A DNA stretch of 64,000 nucleotides from Marinospirillum alkaliphilum DSM 21637 (GCF_900119735.1 NZ_FPJW01000005.1:156067-220066), one strand, 5' to 3'. Positions 27,047 through 37,007 are shown, counted from the stretch's first letter. Notes: generated by a model from the letters alone, not told the origin. A program made the numbers and translations.

Positions 27047-27135
27047 GGTTATTCCTTTGTCATGGATATGACGGTTCAGGCCGGAGCGGTCAGTCCGCAA
27101 GCTGCGCGGACCACCACTCCTGCTGTGTTGATTGA

Positions 27136-28479
27136 TTACTGACCCAGTGCCGCGCGGGCTTCAGCCGCAGCATTACTGCCACCACAACGCTTGGTTTTGG
27201 TGTTGAAGTTGCCGCAGTTGACCGGGGCACGCCAGTCAGAAATCAGGTCACGGGAACCCGGCAGGTAGTCGGACCAGGCATCACCCGGTACAGTACTGGG
27301 CGTCTGCCAGACCACTTCAAACTGACCATCAGCCTGAATTTCACCGATCAGTACCGGTTTGGTGATGTGGTGATTGGGCAGCATTTCCGCCACACCACCG
27401 GTCAAGTTGGGCACCTGCAGGCCATGAATGGCAGTGCGCACCGCATCAACGTTGGTGGTACCGGCTTTTTCAACGGCTTTCACCCAGAGGTTGAAGCCAA
27501 TGAAGTGGGCTTCCATCGGGTCGTTGGTAACCGCATTGGCATCACCTTTAAACGCCTGCCAGGCATCAATGAAGGCATGGTTGGCATCGTTATCCACGCT
27601 CATGAAGTAGTTCCATGCCGCCAGGTGGCCGACCAGGGGGGCAGTATCCAGACCGGAGAGCTCCTGCTCACCCACGGAGAAGGCGATGACCGGGATGTCA
27701 CCGGCATCAATGCCCTGGTTACCCAGTTCACGGTAGAAGGGTACGTTGGCATCACCGTTGATGGTGGAAACCACTGCAGTCTTCTTGCCCTGGCTGCCGA
27801 AGCGACGGATTTCAGCCACAATGTTCTGCCAGTCGGAATGACCAAAGGGGGTGTAGTTGATCATGATGTCGCTGGCGGCCACACCGTGTACGTCCTTCAG
27901 GTAGGCTTCCAGAATGCGGTTGGTGGTACGCGGATACACATAGTCGGTTCCGGCCAGTACCCAGCGCTCCACACCCAGTTCATTCTTCAGGTAATCCACC
28001 GCGGGAATGGCTTGCTGGTTCGGCGCTGCACCGGTGTAGAAGACGTTTTTAGAGGACTCTTCACCTTCGTACTGCACCGGGTAAAACAGCAGGCCGTTCA
28101 GCTCTTCAAACACCGGCAACACCGCCTTGCGGGACACTGAAGTCCAGTTGCCGAACACCACATCCACACGGTGTTGCGCCAGCAGCTCACGAGCGCGCTC
28201 GGCAAATAACGGCCAGTTGGAAGCAGGGTCAACCACCACAGCTTCCAGCGGACGACCCAGCAGGCCACCTTTGGCGTTCTGTTCGGCCACCAGCATTTCA
28301 ATGGTGTCTTTTAAAACGGATTCACTGATGGCCATGGTGCCAGACAGGGAATGCAGTACACCTACCTTGATCGGTTGCTGGGCGGTGGCACTGAGACTGG
28401 TCATGCCCAGCAGCACACCGACACCGGCGGCCAGGGCGAAGCTTTTGCTGCCTGACTTGATTTTTTTAAGAATCTGCAT
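27136..28479 (-). CDS. urtA: Urea ABC transporter substrate-binding protein UrtA
   Basis: 447-residue periplasmic binding protein of the amide-binding (FmdD/UrtA/AmiC) group. The signal peptide includes SFALAAGVGVLLGM with cleavage after ATA in LSATAQQP. The mature protein shows IKVGVLHSLSGTMAISES, VGEQELSGLD and LWVKAVEKAGT. The C-terminal part with CGGSNAAAEARAALGQ is usual. ATG chosen at 28479 with GGAG eight bases before. It follows gntR by 16 bases, so transport is co-transcribed with the catabolic genes. Confidence 0.93.
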   Translation of the reverse strand: MQILKKIKSGSKSFALAAGVGVLLGMTSLSATAQQPIKVGVLHSLSGTMAISESVLKDTIEMLVAEQNAKGGLLGRPLEAVVVDPASNWPLFAERARELLAQHRVDVVFGNWTSVSRKAVLPVFEELNGLLFYPVQYEGEESSKNVFYTGAAPNQQAIPAVDYLKNELGVERWVLAGTDYVYPRTTNRILEAYLKDVHGVAASDIMINYTPFGHSDWQNIVAEIRRFGSQGKKTAVVSTINGDANVPFYRELGNQGIDAGDIPVIAFSVGEQELSGLDTAPLVGHLAAWNYFMSVDNDANHAFIDAWQAFKGDANAVTNDPMEAHFIGFNLWVKAVEKAGTTNVDAVRTAIHGLQVPNLTGGVAEMLPNHHITKPVLIGEIQADGQFEVVWQTPSTVPGDAWSDYLPGSRDLISDWRAPVNCGNFNTKTKRCGGSNAAAEARAALGQ

Positions 28480-28495
28480 CGTTTTAACTCCAAAT

Positions 28496-29245
28496 TCAGC
28501 TGTTTTTGAGAGGTTCCGGCGATTCACTGTCACTGGCTTCCTGGTGCCTGGCTCTTGCTTCCTGCAACATGTGTATTGTTATTTTTCTGACTTCATCCCG
28601 GCTGACGGCAATGTGAGCTGTCATCAACCTCTGGGCATGATCGATACGGCGATGCTCGATGGCTTCGAGAATCGCACCGTGTTCTTCGTAGGTGGCGGCA
28701 ATGCGGTATCCCTTGGTGAAATCCAGCCGCCGGATGATGTGGATGCGTTCACTGATGTCACGATGGATACGTGCCATCTCGCGGTTGCCTGCGGCCTCCA
28801 CAATGCAGGAATGAAACTCCCGGTCCTGCTCGCTGAGGGTGATGTCACCAACCCGCTGTGCTTCCGGCACCAACCAGAAATCCCGCAGCTCCTGCAACAG
28901 CGGCGGTGTTTCCGTCATGTTGCAAAGGCGTTCAATGGCAGCGGTTTCCAGCAGGATACGAACATCGTAAAGTTCCTCAAACACTTTGAAATCAAAGGGT
29001 TTGATCTGCCAGCCACTGCGAAAATGCACCTCCACATAGTGTTCCCGCCGCAAGCGGTATAGGGCTTCACGCACCGGTGTGCGACTGGCCTCAAAGCGCT
29101 CGGCAATCTCCGCTTCACTGAAATAATCCCCCGGCAGCAACTGAAAGTTGAAAATCATTTCCTTGATCTGGCCATAGATGCGATCAGCCAGATTTTCACG
29201 TCGCTGGTTTTTCGGGTTCTTGTTCAGGAAGTTGGCCGGACTCAT
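28496..29245 (-). CDS. GntR-family regulator of the urea operon (FCD type)
   Basis: 249 residues. Winged helix (about 15-85, LADRIYGQIKEMIFNF, SEAEIAERFEASRTPVREAL) plus an all-helical FCD ligand domain (about 95-230) with the metal-binding pattern D..FH (DREFHSCIVEAAGN) and two later histidines (EEHGAIL, MTAHIAVS). Located between urea carboxylase and urtA with an ATGA overlap to the former. Probably an operon-encoded repressor responding to a pathway intermediate; the palindrome at 34798 is its likely operator. This is inference from position. Confidence 0.88.
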   Translation of the reverse strand: MSPANFLNKNPKNQRRENLADRIYGQIKEMIFNFQLLPGDYFSEAEIAERFEASRTPVREALYRLRREHYVEVHFRSGWQIKPFDFKVFEELYDVRILLETAAIERLCNMTETPPLLQELRDFWLVPEAQRVGDITLSEQDREFHSCIVEAAGNREMARIHRDISERIHIIRRLDFTKGYRIAATYEEHGAILEAIEHRRIDHAQRLMTAHIAVSRDEVRKITIHMLQEARARHQEASDSESPEPLKNS

Positions 29246-32200
29246 GCGCTGACCTCTTCGGTGGCATCTTCCTTCGCAATGATCGCCAGCAGCTCACCGG
29301 CTCGCACTGCCTTGCCGGGTGTGCAGCTGAAGCCTTCCAGCAGACCCGCCACCGGTGCCTTGATCGCCACTTCCATTTTCATGGCTTCCAGCACCAGCAG
29401 GGTGTCACCGGCTTCCACTTCAGTGCCGGGTTCCACCAGCAGCTTCCAGACGTTACCGGCAATTTCCGCCGTCACCGGGGTTTTACTGGCATCCAGCCCT
29501 TCACCTGTATCCGGTGTTTCCGCCTGAGTGATGGCCGGAGGTGCTATGTCCTCGGCACTCCAGCGGCTGATTTCTTCACTGAAAGCCTGCTGCTGTCGGC
29601 TCTGGAAGGCACTGATGCTGTCGGCCTGATCTTCGAGGAATTGCTGGTACTGCTCGACATCAAACACTTCCTGCTCAATGCGGCACTGGAAACGTCCGTG
29701 GCGAAAATCTTCCCGCAGGACGTCCAGCTCCTCCTCGGTGACCGGGTAAAAACACACCTGATCAAAGAAGCGCAACAGCCAGGGAGCATCAGGCGCAAAC
29801 TGACGGTTTTTCAACCAGGTATTCCAGATCGGCAGGGTGCGCCCCACCAGCTGATAACCACCGGGGGAGTCCATGCCGTAGATGCACATGTACATGCCAC
29901 CGATGCCCACGGTACCTTCAGCGGTATGGGTACGGGCCGGGTTGTACTTGGAGCTGAGCAGGCGATGGCGCGGGTCCACCGGCACTGCACAGGGCGCACC
30001 CAGATATACATCCCCCAGCCCCAGCACCAGATAACGGGCGCTGTAGAGGGTTTCCTGCACCTGCTCACGGCTGACACCATTGATGCGGCTGATGAAATCC
30101 ACGTTGTTCGGCAACCAGGGTGCCTGATCCCGCACGGTTTCACGGTAGCGCTGCACGGCATCCAGGGTGGCTGAGTCTTCAAAGGCCATCGGCAGGTGCA
30201 AAACACGGGTGGGCATTTTCACTTGGGACGGGTCGACCAGGGTGTCTTCCAGTTGCAGCAAGCGCTGCAGCAGTTCTTGCTGGTGCAGTTGCTGGCCGTC
30301 ATAACGAATCTGCAGGGAACGCACACCCGGTGCCAGTTCCAGCACACCGGGAATGGCACGGTCTTTCAGGGCATTCATCAGCAGGTGCACACGAATGCGC
30401 GTGGTCAGATCCAGCAGGTTCTCGCCGTATTCCATCAGGATGTAACCATCACCGGCCTGACGATAAACCACCTGCGGACGCTCGTCAGTGGCGGGCAGCG
30501 TGGCCAGCACACAGGGTGAAGCCGCAGCAGCACTGGCATTAAAAGTGGCTGCATCCGTTTTTTCGGCAATCAGGCTGGCATCCAGAGGCGGTAATGCACG
30601 CAAGGCGGATGGCAGGGGTTGCAGGATGTTGATGGCCTGATCCCAGGCTTGTTCCAGCGCCACTGCCGCATCAAAGGTCATCGGCACAAAACGGATGGTG
30701 TCACCGGGTTTCACCTGCCCCACCTTCCAGAGTTCGGCACGGGCAATGGTGACCGGACAGACAAAACCACCCAGACTGGGGCCATCCTTCATCAGAATCA
30801 CCGGGCTGTCGCCGGTGAAGTTCACCGCACCGATGGCGTATTCACAATCGTGGACATTGGAAGGGTGCAGACCGGCTTCCCCGCCATCGGTTCTGGCCCA
30901 TTCCAGCACCGGACCCACCAGACGCACACCCAGTCGGTTGGCGTTGTAATGCACTTCCCAGTCGGTGGCAAAAAAGGTTTCAAAAGAGGCCTGAGTGAAA
31001 AAGTCCGGTGCACCGTGCGGGCCGACCAGCACACCAATCTGCCACTGCTGACCGTAAGCAGGAACCAACTCTGCCGGTGCCTGTGCCGGGGCGGCAAGAT
31101 CGGTGGTTTCCGGCAGCAGTTCCAGCAGGTCACCGGCACGCAAGGTGCGGCCGCAGAAACCACCGAACTGACCCAGTGCAAAGGTGGAACGACTGCCCAG
31201 ATACACCGGTACATCCAGACCACCCCGAATCGCCAGATAGGCCCGGCAGCCGCTTTTAGCCTGCCCCAGATTCAGCACCTGACCGGCTTTCACGGCCACC
31301 GCCTGCCAGCCCGGCAAGGGCTGATCATCCAGGGTGGCGGACTCACAGGCACCGGTGACAGCGATCACCGTATCAATATTGAATTTCAGGGTCGGGCCGA
31401 TCAGGGTGGCTTCAATGCCAGCTGCATCTGCGAGGTTACCCACCAGGCGGTTGGCCAGTGCAAATGCCTTGTCATCCATCGGACCGGACGGTGGCACACC
31501 GATGTCCCAGTAACCCAGACGACCCGGCAGATCCTGCACACTGGTGTAGGTGCCGGGCACCAGCACTTCCACACTGCGACTGGTGTAACTGAAATGATCC
31601 AGCGCTCGGGTAGACACCTGCCCTGCTGCAAAGCCCTGATCCGCCAGCACCGCCCGCAGATATTCCAGATTGGTGGGAATACCATAAAAGCGGGTTGCTG
31701 CCAGTGCAGCCCGCAGGCGACTGAGGGCTTCCGCACGATCCTCACCATAAGCAATGATCTTGGCAATCATCGGGTCAAAACCGGAGGAGACTTCACTGCC
31801 GTTTTCAACACAACCATCCACCCGGATGCCCGGCAAGTCATCAGGTAAAATGACTTCACTCAGGCTACCGGGGCTGGGCTGAAAGTTTTTCAAGGGGTTT
31901 TCGGCATACACCCGCACTTCCATGGCAGCACCCTGCGGGGTGATGTTGCGCAACGGCGCCAGGTCTGCCTGACCGGCTGCCACCGCCAACATCTGTTCGA
32001 TCAGATCCAGCCCGGTGACACATTCAGTGACCGGGTGTTCCACCTGCAGACGGGTGTTCACTTCCAGAAAATAAAAAGCATCCTTGTCGGCATCGTAGAT
32101 GAACTCCACGGTACCGGCACTGCGATAATTCACGCTGCGACCCAGGCTTTCGGCAGCTTCAATCAGCGCCTTGCGGGTGGCTGCAGGCAGATGCGGTGCC

Positions 32201-32946
32201 GGGGTTTCTTCCACCACCTTCTGATGACGGCGCTGCAGGGAGCAGTCCCGTTCACCCAGCGCCACCACTTCACCCAGGCCATCCCCCAGCAGTTGCACTT
32301 CCACATGGCGGGCATGGTCAATGCAGTGCTCCAGAAACACACTGCCATCATTAAAATACTGCTGCCCAAGGCGAACCACCCGGTCATAGGCTTCACGCAG
32401 TTCATCGGCCGTGTTGCAGCGGGTCATGCCGATGCCACCACCGCCTGCAGTGCTTTTTAACATCACCGGGTAACTGATGCGCTCGGCCTCTTCCAGTGCC
32501 TGCTCCAGGCTCTGCAGCAGGTCACTGCCCGGTGTCAGCGGCACACCAGCGGCTTCAGCCAGGGCACGTGCACGGTGCTTCAGGCCAAAGTCCCGGATCT
32601 GGCTGGCTGTGGGACCAATGAAGGTGATGCCTTCGATGTCACAGCGCTCGGCAAACTCGGCACTTTCCGACAGAAAACCATAACCGGGGTAAATGGCCTC
32701 GGCACCGGTGTTTTTTGCTGCCGCCAGAATCTTGTCCATGTCCAGATAGGTTTCATCGGCCCGATGACCGGCCAGTGAAACCGCCACATCGGCTTCCCGC
32801 ACATGCACGGCATTGCGATCATCCTCGGCATACACAGCCACACTGCGAATACCCAGACGCTTGAGGGTACGGATCGCGCGGCAGGCAATTTCGCCACGAT
32901 TGGCAATCAGCACGGTGGAGAAATAGCGGTGGCTTGTTGCATTCAT
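29242..32946 (-). CDS. uca: Urea carboxylase
   Basis: 1234-residue biotin enzyme that carboxylates urea to allophanate with ATP and bicarbonate. Domains in order: biotin carboxylase (about 8-460; ATP-grasp loop GGGGIGMTRC), KipA-like AHS2 carboxyltransferase (about 480-790, QDLPGRLGYWDIGVPPSGPM), KipI-like AHS1 (about 850-1060) and biotinyl domain with LEAMKME, Lys1190. The carboxyguanidine deiminase genes that accompany guanidine carboxylases are absent, and allophanate hydrolase is adjacent with an ATGA overlap, so urea is the likely substrate. Confidence 0.92.
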   Translation of the reverse strand: MNATSHRYFSTVLIANRGEIACRAIRTLKRLGIRSVAVYAEDDRNAVHVREADVAVSLAGHRADETYLDMDKILAAAKNTGAEAIYPGYGFLSESAEFAERCDIEGITFIGPTASQIRDFGLKHRARALAEAAGVPLTPGSDLLQSLEQALEEAERISYPVMLKSTAGGGGIGMTRCNTADELREAYDRVVRLGQQYFNDGSVFLEHCIDHARHVEVQLLGDGLGEVVALGERDCSLQRRHQKVVEETPAPHLPAATRKALIEAAESLGRSVNYRSAGTVEFIYDADKDAFYFLEVNTRLQVEHPVTECVTGLDLIEQMLAVAAGQADLAPLRNITPQGAAMEVRVYAENPLKNFQPSPGSLSEVILPDDLPGIRVDGCVENGSEVSSGFDPMIAKIIAYGEDRAEALSRLRAALAATRFYGIPTNLEYLRAVLADQGFAAGQVSTRALDHFSYTSRSVEVLVPGTYTSVQDLPGRLGYWDIGVPPSGPMDDKAFALANRLVGNLADAAGIEATLIGPTLKFNIDTVIAVTGACESATLDDQPLPGWQAVAVKAGQVLNLGQAKSGCRAYLAIRGGLDVPVYLGSRSTFALGQFGGFCGRTLRAGDLLELLPETTDLAAPAQAPAELVPAYGQQWQIGVLVGPHGAPDFFTQASFETFFATDWEVHYNANRLGVRLVGPVLEWARTDGGEAGLHPSNVHDCEYAIGAVNFTGDSPVILMKDGPSLGGFVCPVTIARAELWKVGQVKPGDTIRFVPMTFDAAVALEQAWDQAINILQPLPSALRALPPLDASLIAEKTDAATFNASAAAASPCVLATLPATDERPQVVYRQAGDGYILMEYGENLLDLTTRIRVHLLMNALKDRAIPGVLELAPGVRSLQIRYDGQQLHQQELLQRLLQLEDTLVDPSQVKMPTRVLHLPMAFEDSATLDAVQRYRETVRDQAPWLPNNVDFISRINGVSREQVQETLYSARYLVLGLGDVYLGAPCAVPVDPRHRLLSSKYNPARTHTAEGTVGIGGMYMCIYGMDSPGGYQLVGRTLPIWNTWLKNRQFAPDAPWLLRFFDQVCFYPVTEEELDVLREDFRHGRFQCRIEQEVFDVEQYQQFLEDQADSISAFQSRQQQAFSEEISRWSAEDIAPPAITQAETPDTGEGLDASKTPVTAEIAGNVWKLLVEPGTEVEAGDTLLVLEAMKMEVAIKAPVAGLLEGFSCTPGKAVRAGELLAIIAKEDATEEVSA

Positions 32947-34775
32947 GCGGGAGTCTCCTGAGATTTTTTCAGATCGGCGATGTAAGCGCGCCAGCCGCCG
33001 AAGTGAGTGATGTCTTTTGCACTGCCCAGTGCCAGGGGCTCACAGATGAATCCCTTGACGCTGCGTCCGTCTTGCAGCAACAGATTGCCAATGCCCAGGG
33101 GTTCAGGAATTTCCGCCACAAAGGCACCAAAGTTCGCCAGCGGCACATCCCAGAGTTCCACCAGAATGGATGCCCCCTTCTCAGCCACCCGCGCCAATCC
33201 CGGTTTCGGCGGTGTGGTGTTGGCCAGGGCATAAAGGCGGTATTCAGGCGCGGTCTCGGTGGCTTCCACAAAGGCGGCATGGCGGGTGGTGAGCTGAAAA
33301 TTCAATGGCATGCCACGCAGGTGGGCACCCACCACGGCAACCCTGACAGCACCGGGAGCCACAGGTTTGCTGGTCACGTCTGAAGGCTTGAAGGCCTGAT
33401 CGGTGGCACCCAGCGGCAGCGCCAGATGCTGCTGCCAGCGACGACCGAAATCAGCCAACGCAAAATCCTGCCAGGCATTGGCAATCAAGGTGATGCCGGA
33501 TGGCAGACCATCACTGCGAAAAGGTGCTGGCAGCGCCAGCGCGGAAAGATCGGCCAGATTGGTGAAGTTGGTGTAGGTGCCAAACTGAGAGTTGTAAAGA
33601 ATCGGCTCCTGCTGCATTTCCGCCAGGGTGCGAATGGTCGGTGAGGTCGGCACCACCAACGCATCCACCTGCTGCAATTGCTGCTGAATGCAGCGGGCCA
33701 GCTCCTGCCTGCGGTATTCAGCGGCAAAGGCATCCAGTGCCGTGTATTCACCACCCTTGCTGACAATGGCATGAACTGTCGGGTCCATGGCTTCTGGCTG
33801 CTGCACCAACGCCCCAACTGCGTGAGTTCGCTCGGCCACCCAGGGCCCCTGATACAACAAGGCTGCCAATTCACTGAAAGGCGTAAAATCGATTTCCACC
33901 AGCTCGGCCAGTTGTGCCAGTTCACTGCGTGCCTGCTCAAAAGCGGCCTGCATGGCGGTATCACCAAAAAACTCCAGTTGCGCCGGAATCGCCAGACGCG
34001 GACGCTCCGGCATGCCCACGGCGGCAGACTGAGGGCTGCGGCGGGAAAAGGCGTCATCCAGATCCTGCTCGGCACCAAGGATTTGCGATACCTGCACGGC
34101 ATCATCCACCGTCAGGGCAAACACCGAAACACAGTCCAGCGAGCGGCAGGCAGGCACCACACCCTTGTTGGAAAACCAGCCCCGCGTGGGCTTTAATCCA
34201 ACAAGGTTATTAAAACCGGCAGGTACCCGACCGGAACCGGCAGTATCGGTACCCAGTGCAAAAGGCACCAATCCTCGCGCCACCACTGAAGCAGAACCCG
34301 AACTGGAGCCACCGGAGACATAACTCGAATCAAAGGAGTTGGGCACGGCGCCATAGGGTGAACGAGTGCCCACCAGACCGGTGGCAAACTGATCCAGGTT
34401 GGTCTTGCCGATCAACACCGCACCGGCAGCCTTCAGGCAAGCCACCACCCTGGCATCCTCGGCAGCGGTATAGCTGAACGCCGGACAGGCTGCGGTAGTT
34501 GGCCAGCCTGCGGCATCAATATTGTCCTTGATGGCAAAGGGCACACCCAGCAAAGGCAGGTTTTCACCAGCCGCCTTGCGCGCTTCAAGCGCCTGCCACT
34601 GGCTTTTCAGGCCAGCCGCATCAACACGAAAAATCCAGGCCACATCAGCCGACTGACTTGCTGCTGCATCCAGTGCAGCCAGCAGCGCCAGCAAACGCTC
34701 CAGTCCCTGCCCCTGCTGCTGGGCAAGCTGCCAGTCGGCCAGTGTCCAGCCAGTTGTTTCGGGTTTGATCTGCAT
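32943..34775 (-). CDS. atzF: Allophanate hydrolase
   Basis: 610-residue amidase-signature enzyme that hydrolyses allophanate to CO2 and ammonia. The Ser-cisSer-Lys triad is visible: Lys in GVPFAIKDNIDAAGW, cis-Ser in YVSGGSSSGSASVV and nucleophile Ser in LGTDTAGSGRVPAG. After about residue 460 there is the separate C-terminal AtzF domain that decarboxylates or stabilises the product. First gene of the eight-gene urea operon; AAGGTGATG lies just upstream of the ATG. Confidence 0.93.
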   Translation of the reverse strand: MQIKPETTGWTLADWQLAQQQGQGLERLLALLAALDAAASQSADVAWIFRVDAAGLKSQWQALEARKAAGENLPLLGVPFAIKDNIDAAGWPTTAACPAFSYTAAEDARVVACLKAAGAVLIGKTNLDQFATGLVGTRSPYGAVPNSFDSSYVSGGSSSGSASVVARGLVPFALGTDTAGSGRVPAGFNNLVGLKPTRGWFSNKGVVPACRSLDCVSVFALTVDDAVQVSQILGAEQDLDDAFSRRSPQSAAVGMPERPRLAIPAQLEFFGDTAMQAAFEQARSELAQLAELVEIDFTPFSELAALLYQGPWVAERTHAVGALVQQPEAMDPTVHAIVSKGGEYTALDAFAAEYRRQELARCIQQQLQQVDALVVPTSPTIRTLAEMQQEPILYNSQFGTYTNFTNLADLSALALPAPFRSDGLPSGITLIANAWQDFALADFGRRWQQHLALPLGATDQAFKPSDVTSKPVAPGAVRVAVVGAHLRGMPLNFQLTTRHAAFVEATETAPEYRLYALANTTPPKPGLARVAEKGASILVELWDVPLANFGAFVAEIPEPLGIGNLLLQDGRSVKGFICEPLALGSAKDITHFGGWRAYIADLKKSQETPA

Positions 34776-34797
34776 CGGTCATCACCTTGTGCGCTAA

Positions 34798-34809
34798 CTT
34801 GTATACAAG
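34798..34809 (-). promoter_or_regulatory. Palindromic operator of the urea operon
   Basis: CTTGTATACAAG is a perfect 12-base dyad centred 29 bases upstream of atzF. TTGTATACAA-type sites are typical targets of GntR/FCD regulators, and one is encoded in this operon. TATACA inside it could be the -10 hexamer, so binding would block transcription. No second copy was seen elsewhere in the gap. Confidence 0.65.
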
Positions 34810-34941
34810 AAAGAGCACAAGCGATGCCATCCAGACATTAGTTGTTTTAATTCAACTGGATAAGATAAAATAGGGTGTTTCAATCTGGACAAAAGCCTGA
34901 CAGAGTGCACCAACAAGGCACAACAAGTGCTTGCATGCACC

Positions 34942-34983
34942 AGAGAAGAAAAAAAAGAACAGAGAAGAGAAGAAAAAAAGAGA
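34942..34983. repeat. Homopurine tract between mscS and atzF
   Basis: About 42 bases of A and G with one interrupting C, made of two copies of GAGAAGAAAAAAA-type units. It lies just after the mscS stop, so on the mscS strand it is a pyrimidine-rich run with long T stretches. It may assist transcription ending. No stem precedes it that I can see. Confidence 0.5.
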
Positions 34984-34990
34984 TCGCAGA

Positions 34991-35854
34991 TCAGTTGGAA
35001 GGTTTGGCAGCAGCCAGATAATCCTGTGCTTCAAAAACCTCGGCCAGGATTGACTGTTCGATGTAGCTGCGCTGGGCCGCTTTTGCCGGCACCCTGACCA
35101 CCAGATGCACTTCATCCGGCTCCGGAAACTGCAGGCTGACGCGAGGTTCCACCGTAGGAACTTCCAACCCGCGCTGGCTGGCAACCCGGTTCATGTGACG
35201 ACGCACGTTTTCCAGGTAGGGGGCACAGTGTTTCTGTGCCGATTCCAGCAGCTGCTGCTGGGCTTCCCGCCAATGGTCCTTGCGCATGAAGGGCACGGTG
35301 AACACGTGCAGCACATAGTCATGAGTGAAACTTTCATTGATGACCGGTTCGGAAACAAACAGTGCGTTGGGCAACACAATCATGCGCCCGGTACGCTGAT
35401 GAGTGAGTTTGCCCGGCCCAACCTCCAGAATGGTGGTGACCAACAAATTCTGGTCAATCACATCACCCCGAAAATCCTTGATCTGGATGCGGTCACCAAT
35501 GTCAAAAGAGCGGGCACCGGTTTTCAGCAGGCCACCGGTGACACACAGGATCAGCTCCTTGGTGGCCACCACAAAAGCTACTGCAATAGCCACCACTGAC
35601 AAGGCCAGGGTGCGCAGCTCTTCACCCCAGATCATGAACAGCCCCAGCAGGGTCAGCAACAGCAAACCATTGCGGGACTGCACCAGCCATTTGCGCCGCA
35701 GCTCCGTGGACTCCACACTGCGCCGGATCAGGCGAGCGCCAATTGCTCGCAATACCAGCATCGCCACCAGCAACACCAGGGTACTGAGCAACAGGCGAAT
35801 CAGTTCTGATGAAATGGAGAACTGACCGATGAATTCCAGCAGGGGTTCAGGCAT
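34991..35854 (-). CDS. MscS-family small mechanosensitive channel
   Basis: 287 residues. Three hydrophobic segments (about 18-40, 60-80, 85-115) are followed by the beta domain with GDRIQIKDFRGDVID and TTILEVG, then a soluble C-terminal portion. The pore helix LALSVVAIAVAFVVATKELI is less glycine-alanine regular than E. coli MscS. It should open on osmotic downshift. Monocistronic, minus strand. Confidence 0.85.
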   Translation of the reverse strand: MPEPLLEFIGQFSISSELIRLLLSTLVLLVAMLVLRAIGARLIRRSVESTELRRKWLVQSRNGLLLLTLLGLFMIWGEELRTLALSVVAIAVAFVVATKELILCVTGGLLKTGARSFDIGDRIQIKDFRGDVIDQNLLVTTILEVGPGKLTHQRTGRMIVLPNALFVSEPVINESFTHDYVLHVFTVPFMRKDHWREAQQQLLESAQKHCAPYLENVRRHMNRVASQRGLEVPTVEPRVSLQFPEPDEVHLVVRVPAKAAQRSYIEQSILAEVFEAQDYLAAAKPSN

Positions 35855-35946
35855 GGTGATCAGGCCCCTCTGTTTATCTATTCGTTGAATAAAACATTAT
35901 AGCCCAGTCTCCGGCACCCCTTGCGGCAACAAACACCTTGCCCCCA

Positions 35947-36654
35947 TCAACCCGCCAGACTGTAAAACAAGGGCAGCAGGATGGCCGTCACTGCTCCGGT
36001 CAGACTCATGGCCAGTGCTGCAAAAGCAGCGGTTTCTTCACCTTCTTCCAGCGCCACGGCCGTTCCGGCGGCATGGGCATTTAACCCCAGGGTGAAACCG
36101 CGTGCCGCTGGCAGGTCAATGCCTGCCAGTTTCAGCAGGCCGGGAGCCATCACCGCACCAGCCACACCCGTGATCATTACAAACACGGCTGCCAGCGCCG
36201 GTGAACCACCCAGATCTTCAGCCAGCAGAATGGCAATCGGCGAAGTGACCGACTTGGGTGCCAGGGATGCCAGCAGGGCTTCATCCGCCCCCAGCAACCA
36301 GGCCAGACCCAGTGTCAGCAGAACGGTGGTGAAACCACCTATCAACAAGGCTGCCAGCAACGGCCAGAAATAGTCGCGGATGCGGCGCAAGTGGGTATAC
36401 AGCGGCACCGCCAAAGCCACGGTGGCCGGTCCCAGAAACAACCAGACCAGTGCGGCTGATTCATTGTAGGTGGCATAGTCCACTTCCAGCAGCAGCAACA
36501 CCCCCACCACCAGCAGTGTGCCAATCAATACCGGCTGAGCCAGCATTGAGCGGGTACGCCGGTTCAACTCCATGGCCAGTTGATAACTGGCCAGTGTCAC
36601 CAGCAGACCGAACAATGGGTGCTGGATACTGGTCTGAATCATCGTGCTGATCAT
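35947..36654 (-). CDS. LrgB/CidB-family membrane protein
   Basis: 235 residues with about six hydrophobic segments; SPIAILLAEDLGGSPALAAV and GLNAHAAGTAVALEEGEETAAFAALAMSLTG (shown here in part) are hallmarks of LrgB/YohK. The family acts in holin-like control of murein hydrolases or export of small metabolites such as pyruvate. Coupled to lrgA by an ATGA overlap. Confidence 0.88.
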   Translation of the reverse strand: MISTMIQTSIQHPLFGLLVTLASYQLAMELNRRTRSMLAQPVLIGTLLVVGVLLLLEVDYATYNESAALVWLFLGPATVALAVPLYTHLRRIRDYFWPLLAALLIGGFTTVLLTLGLAWLLGADEALLASLAPKSVTSPIAILLAEDLGGSPALAAVFVMITGVAGAVMAPGLLKLAGIDLPAARGFTLGLNAHAAGTAVALEEGEETAAFAALAMSLTGAVTAILLPLFYSLAG

Positions 36655-36995
36655 TCACTGACCCTCCTGCGACGCACCAGCCCTTGCAGCACCCAGGCTG
36701 TCAGCGGAATGCTGATCAGCAGTGCACCAATCAGTGACACACTGATCGCCAACAGATGAGAGGTCACCACTTGCCACTGCGACAGAATACCCACCGCCGG
36801 CGGAATCAGCATCAGCGGCAGGTATTTCAGCAACTGGGTGCTGGTCACCTTCAAAGGCTCCGGCACACGGCGCAGCAGCAACAGGGTCATCAATAACAAC
36901 AGCATACCTATCACCGGGCCGGGCAACTTGACCCCGGCAACGGCAATCAGTGTTCCCAGTAACTGGAACACCACCAGTATCAAAAGTCCGAGCAT
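36651..36995 (-). CDS. LrgA/CidA-family holin-like protein
   Basis: 114 residues with four membrane segments; LGTLIAVAGVKLPGPVIGML is the conserved core of the CidA/LrgA (YohJ) family. Partner of the LrgB protein encoded right after it. Its start is 12 bases after ccoG, so the three may be on one transcript, although ccoG has no known link to the pair. Confidence 0.88.
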   Translation of the reverse strand: MLGLLILVVFQLLGTLIAVAGVKLPGPVIGMLLLLMTLLLLRRVPEPLKVTSTQLLKYLPLMLIPPAVGILSQWQVVTSHLLAISVSLIGALLISIPLTAWVLQGLVRRRRVSE

Positions 36996-37007
36996 TACTT
37001 TTCCTGT

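Noticed and set aside
34776..34990. Guanidine-type riboswitch ahead of the urea operon
   Set aside because: The gap shows a palindromic operator and a purine tract but no conserved ykkC-like features that I can see, and no carboxyguanidine deiminase genes are present.
34852..35184. Phenylalanine-rich open frame across the purine tract
   Set aside because: Its run of Phe/Ser codons simply reads the homopyrimidine strand and it overlaps mscS in another frame.
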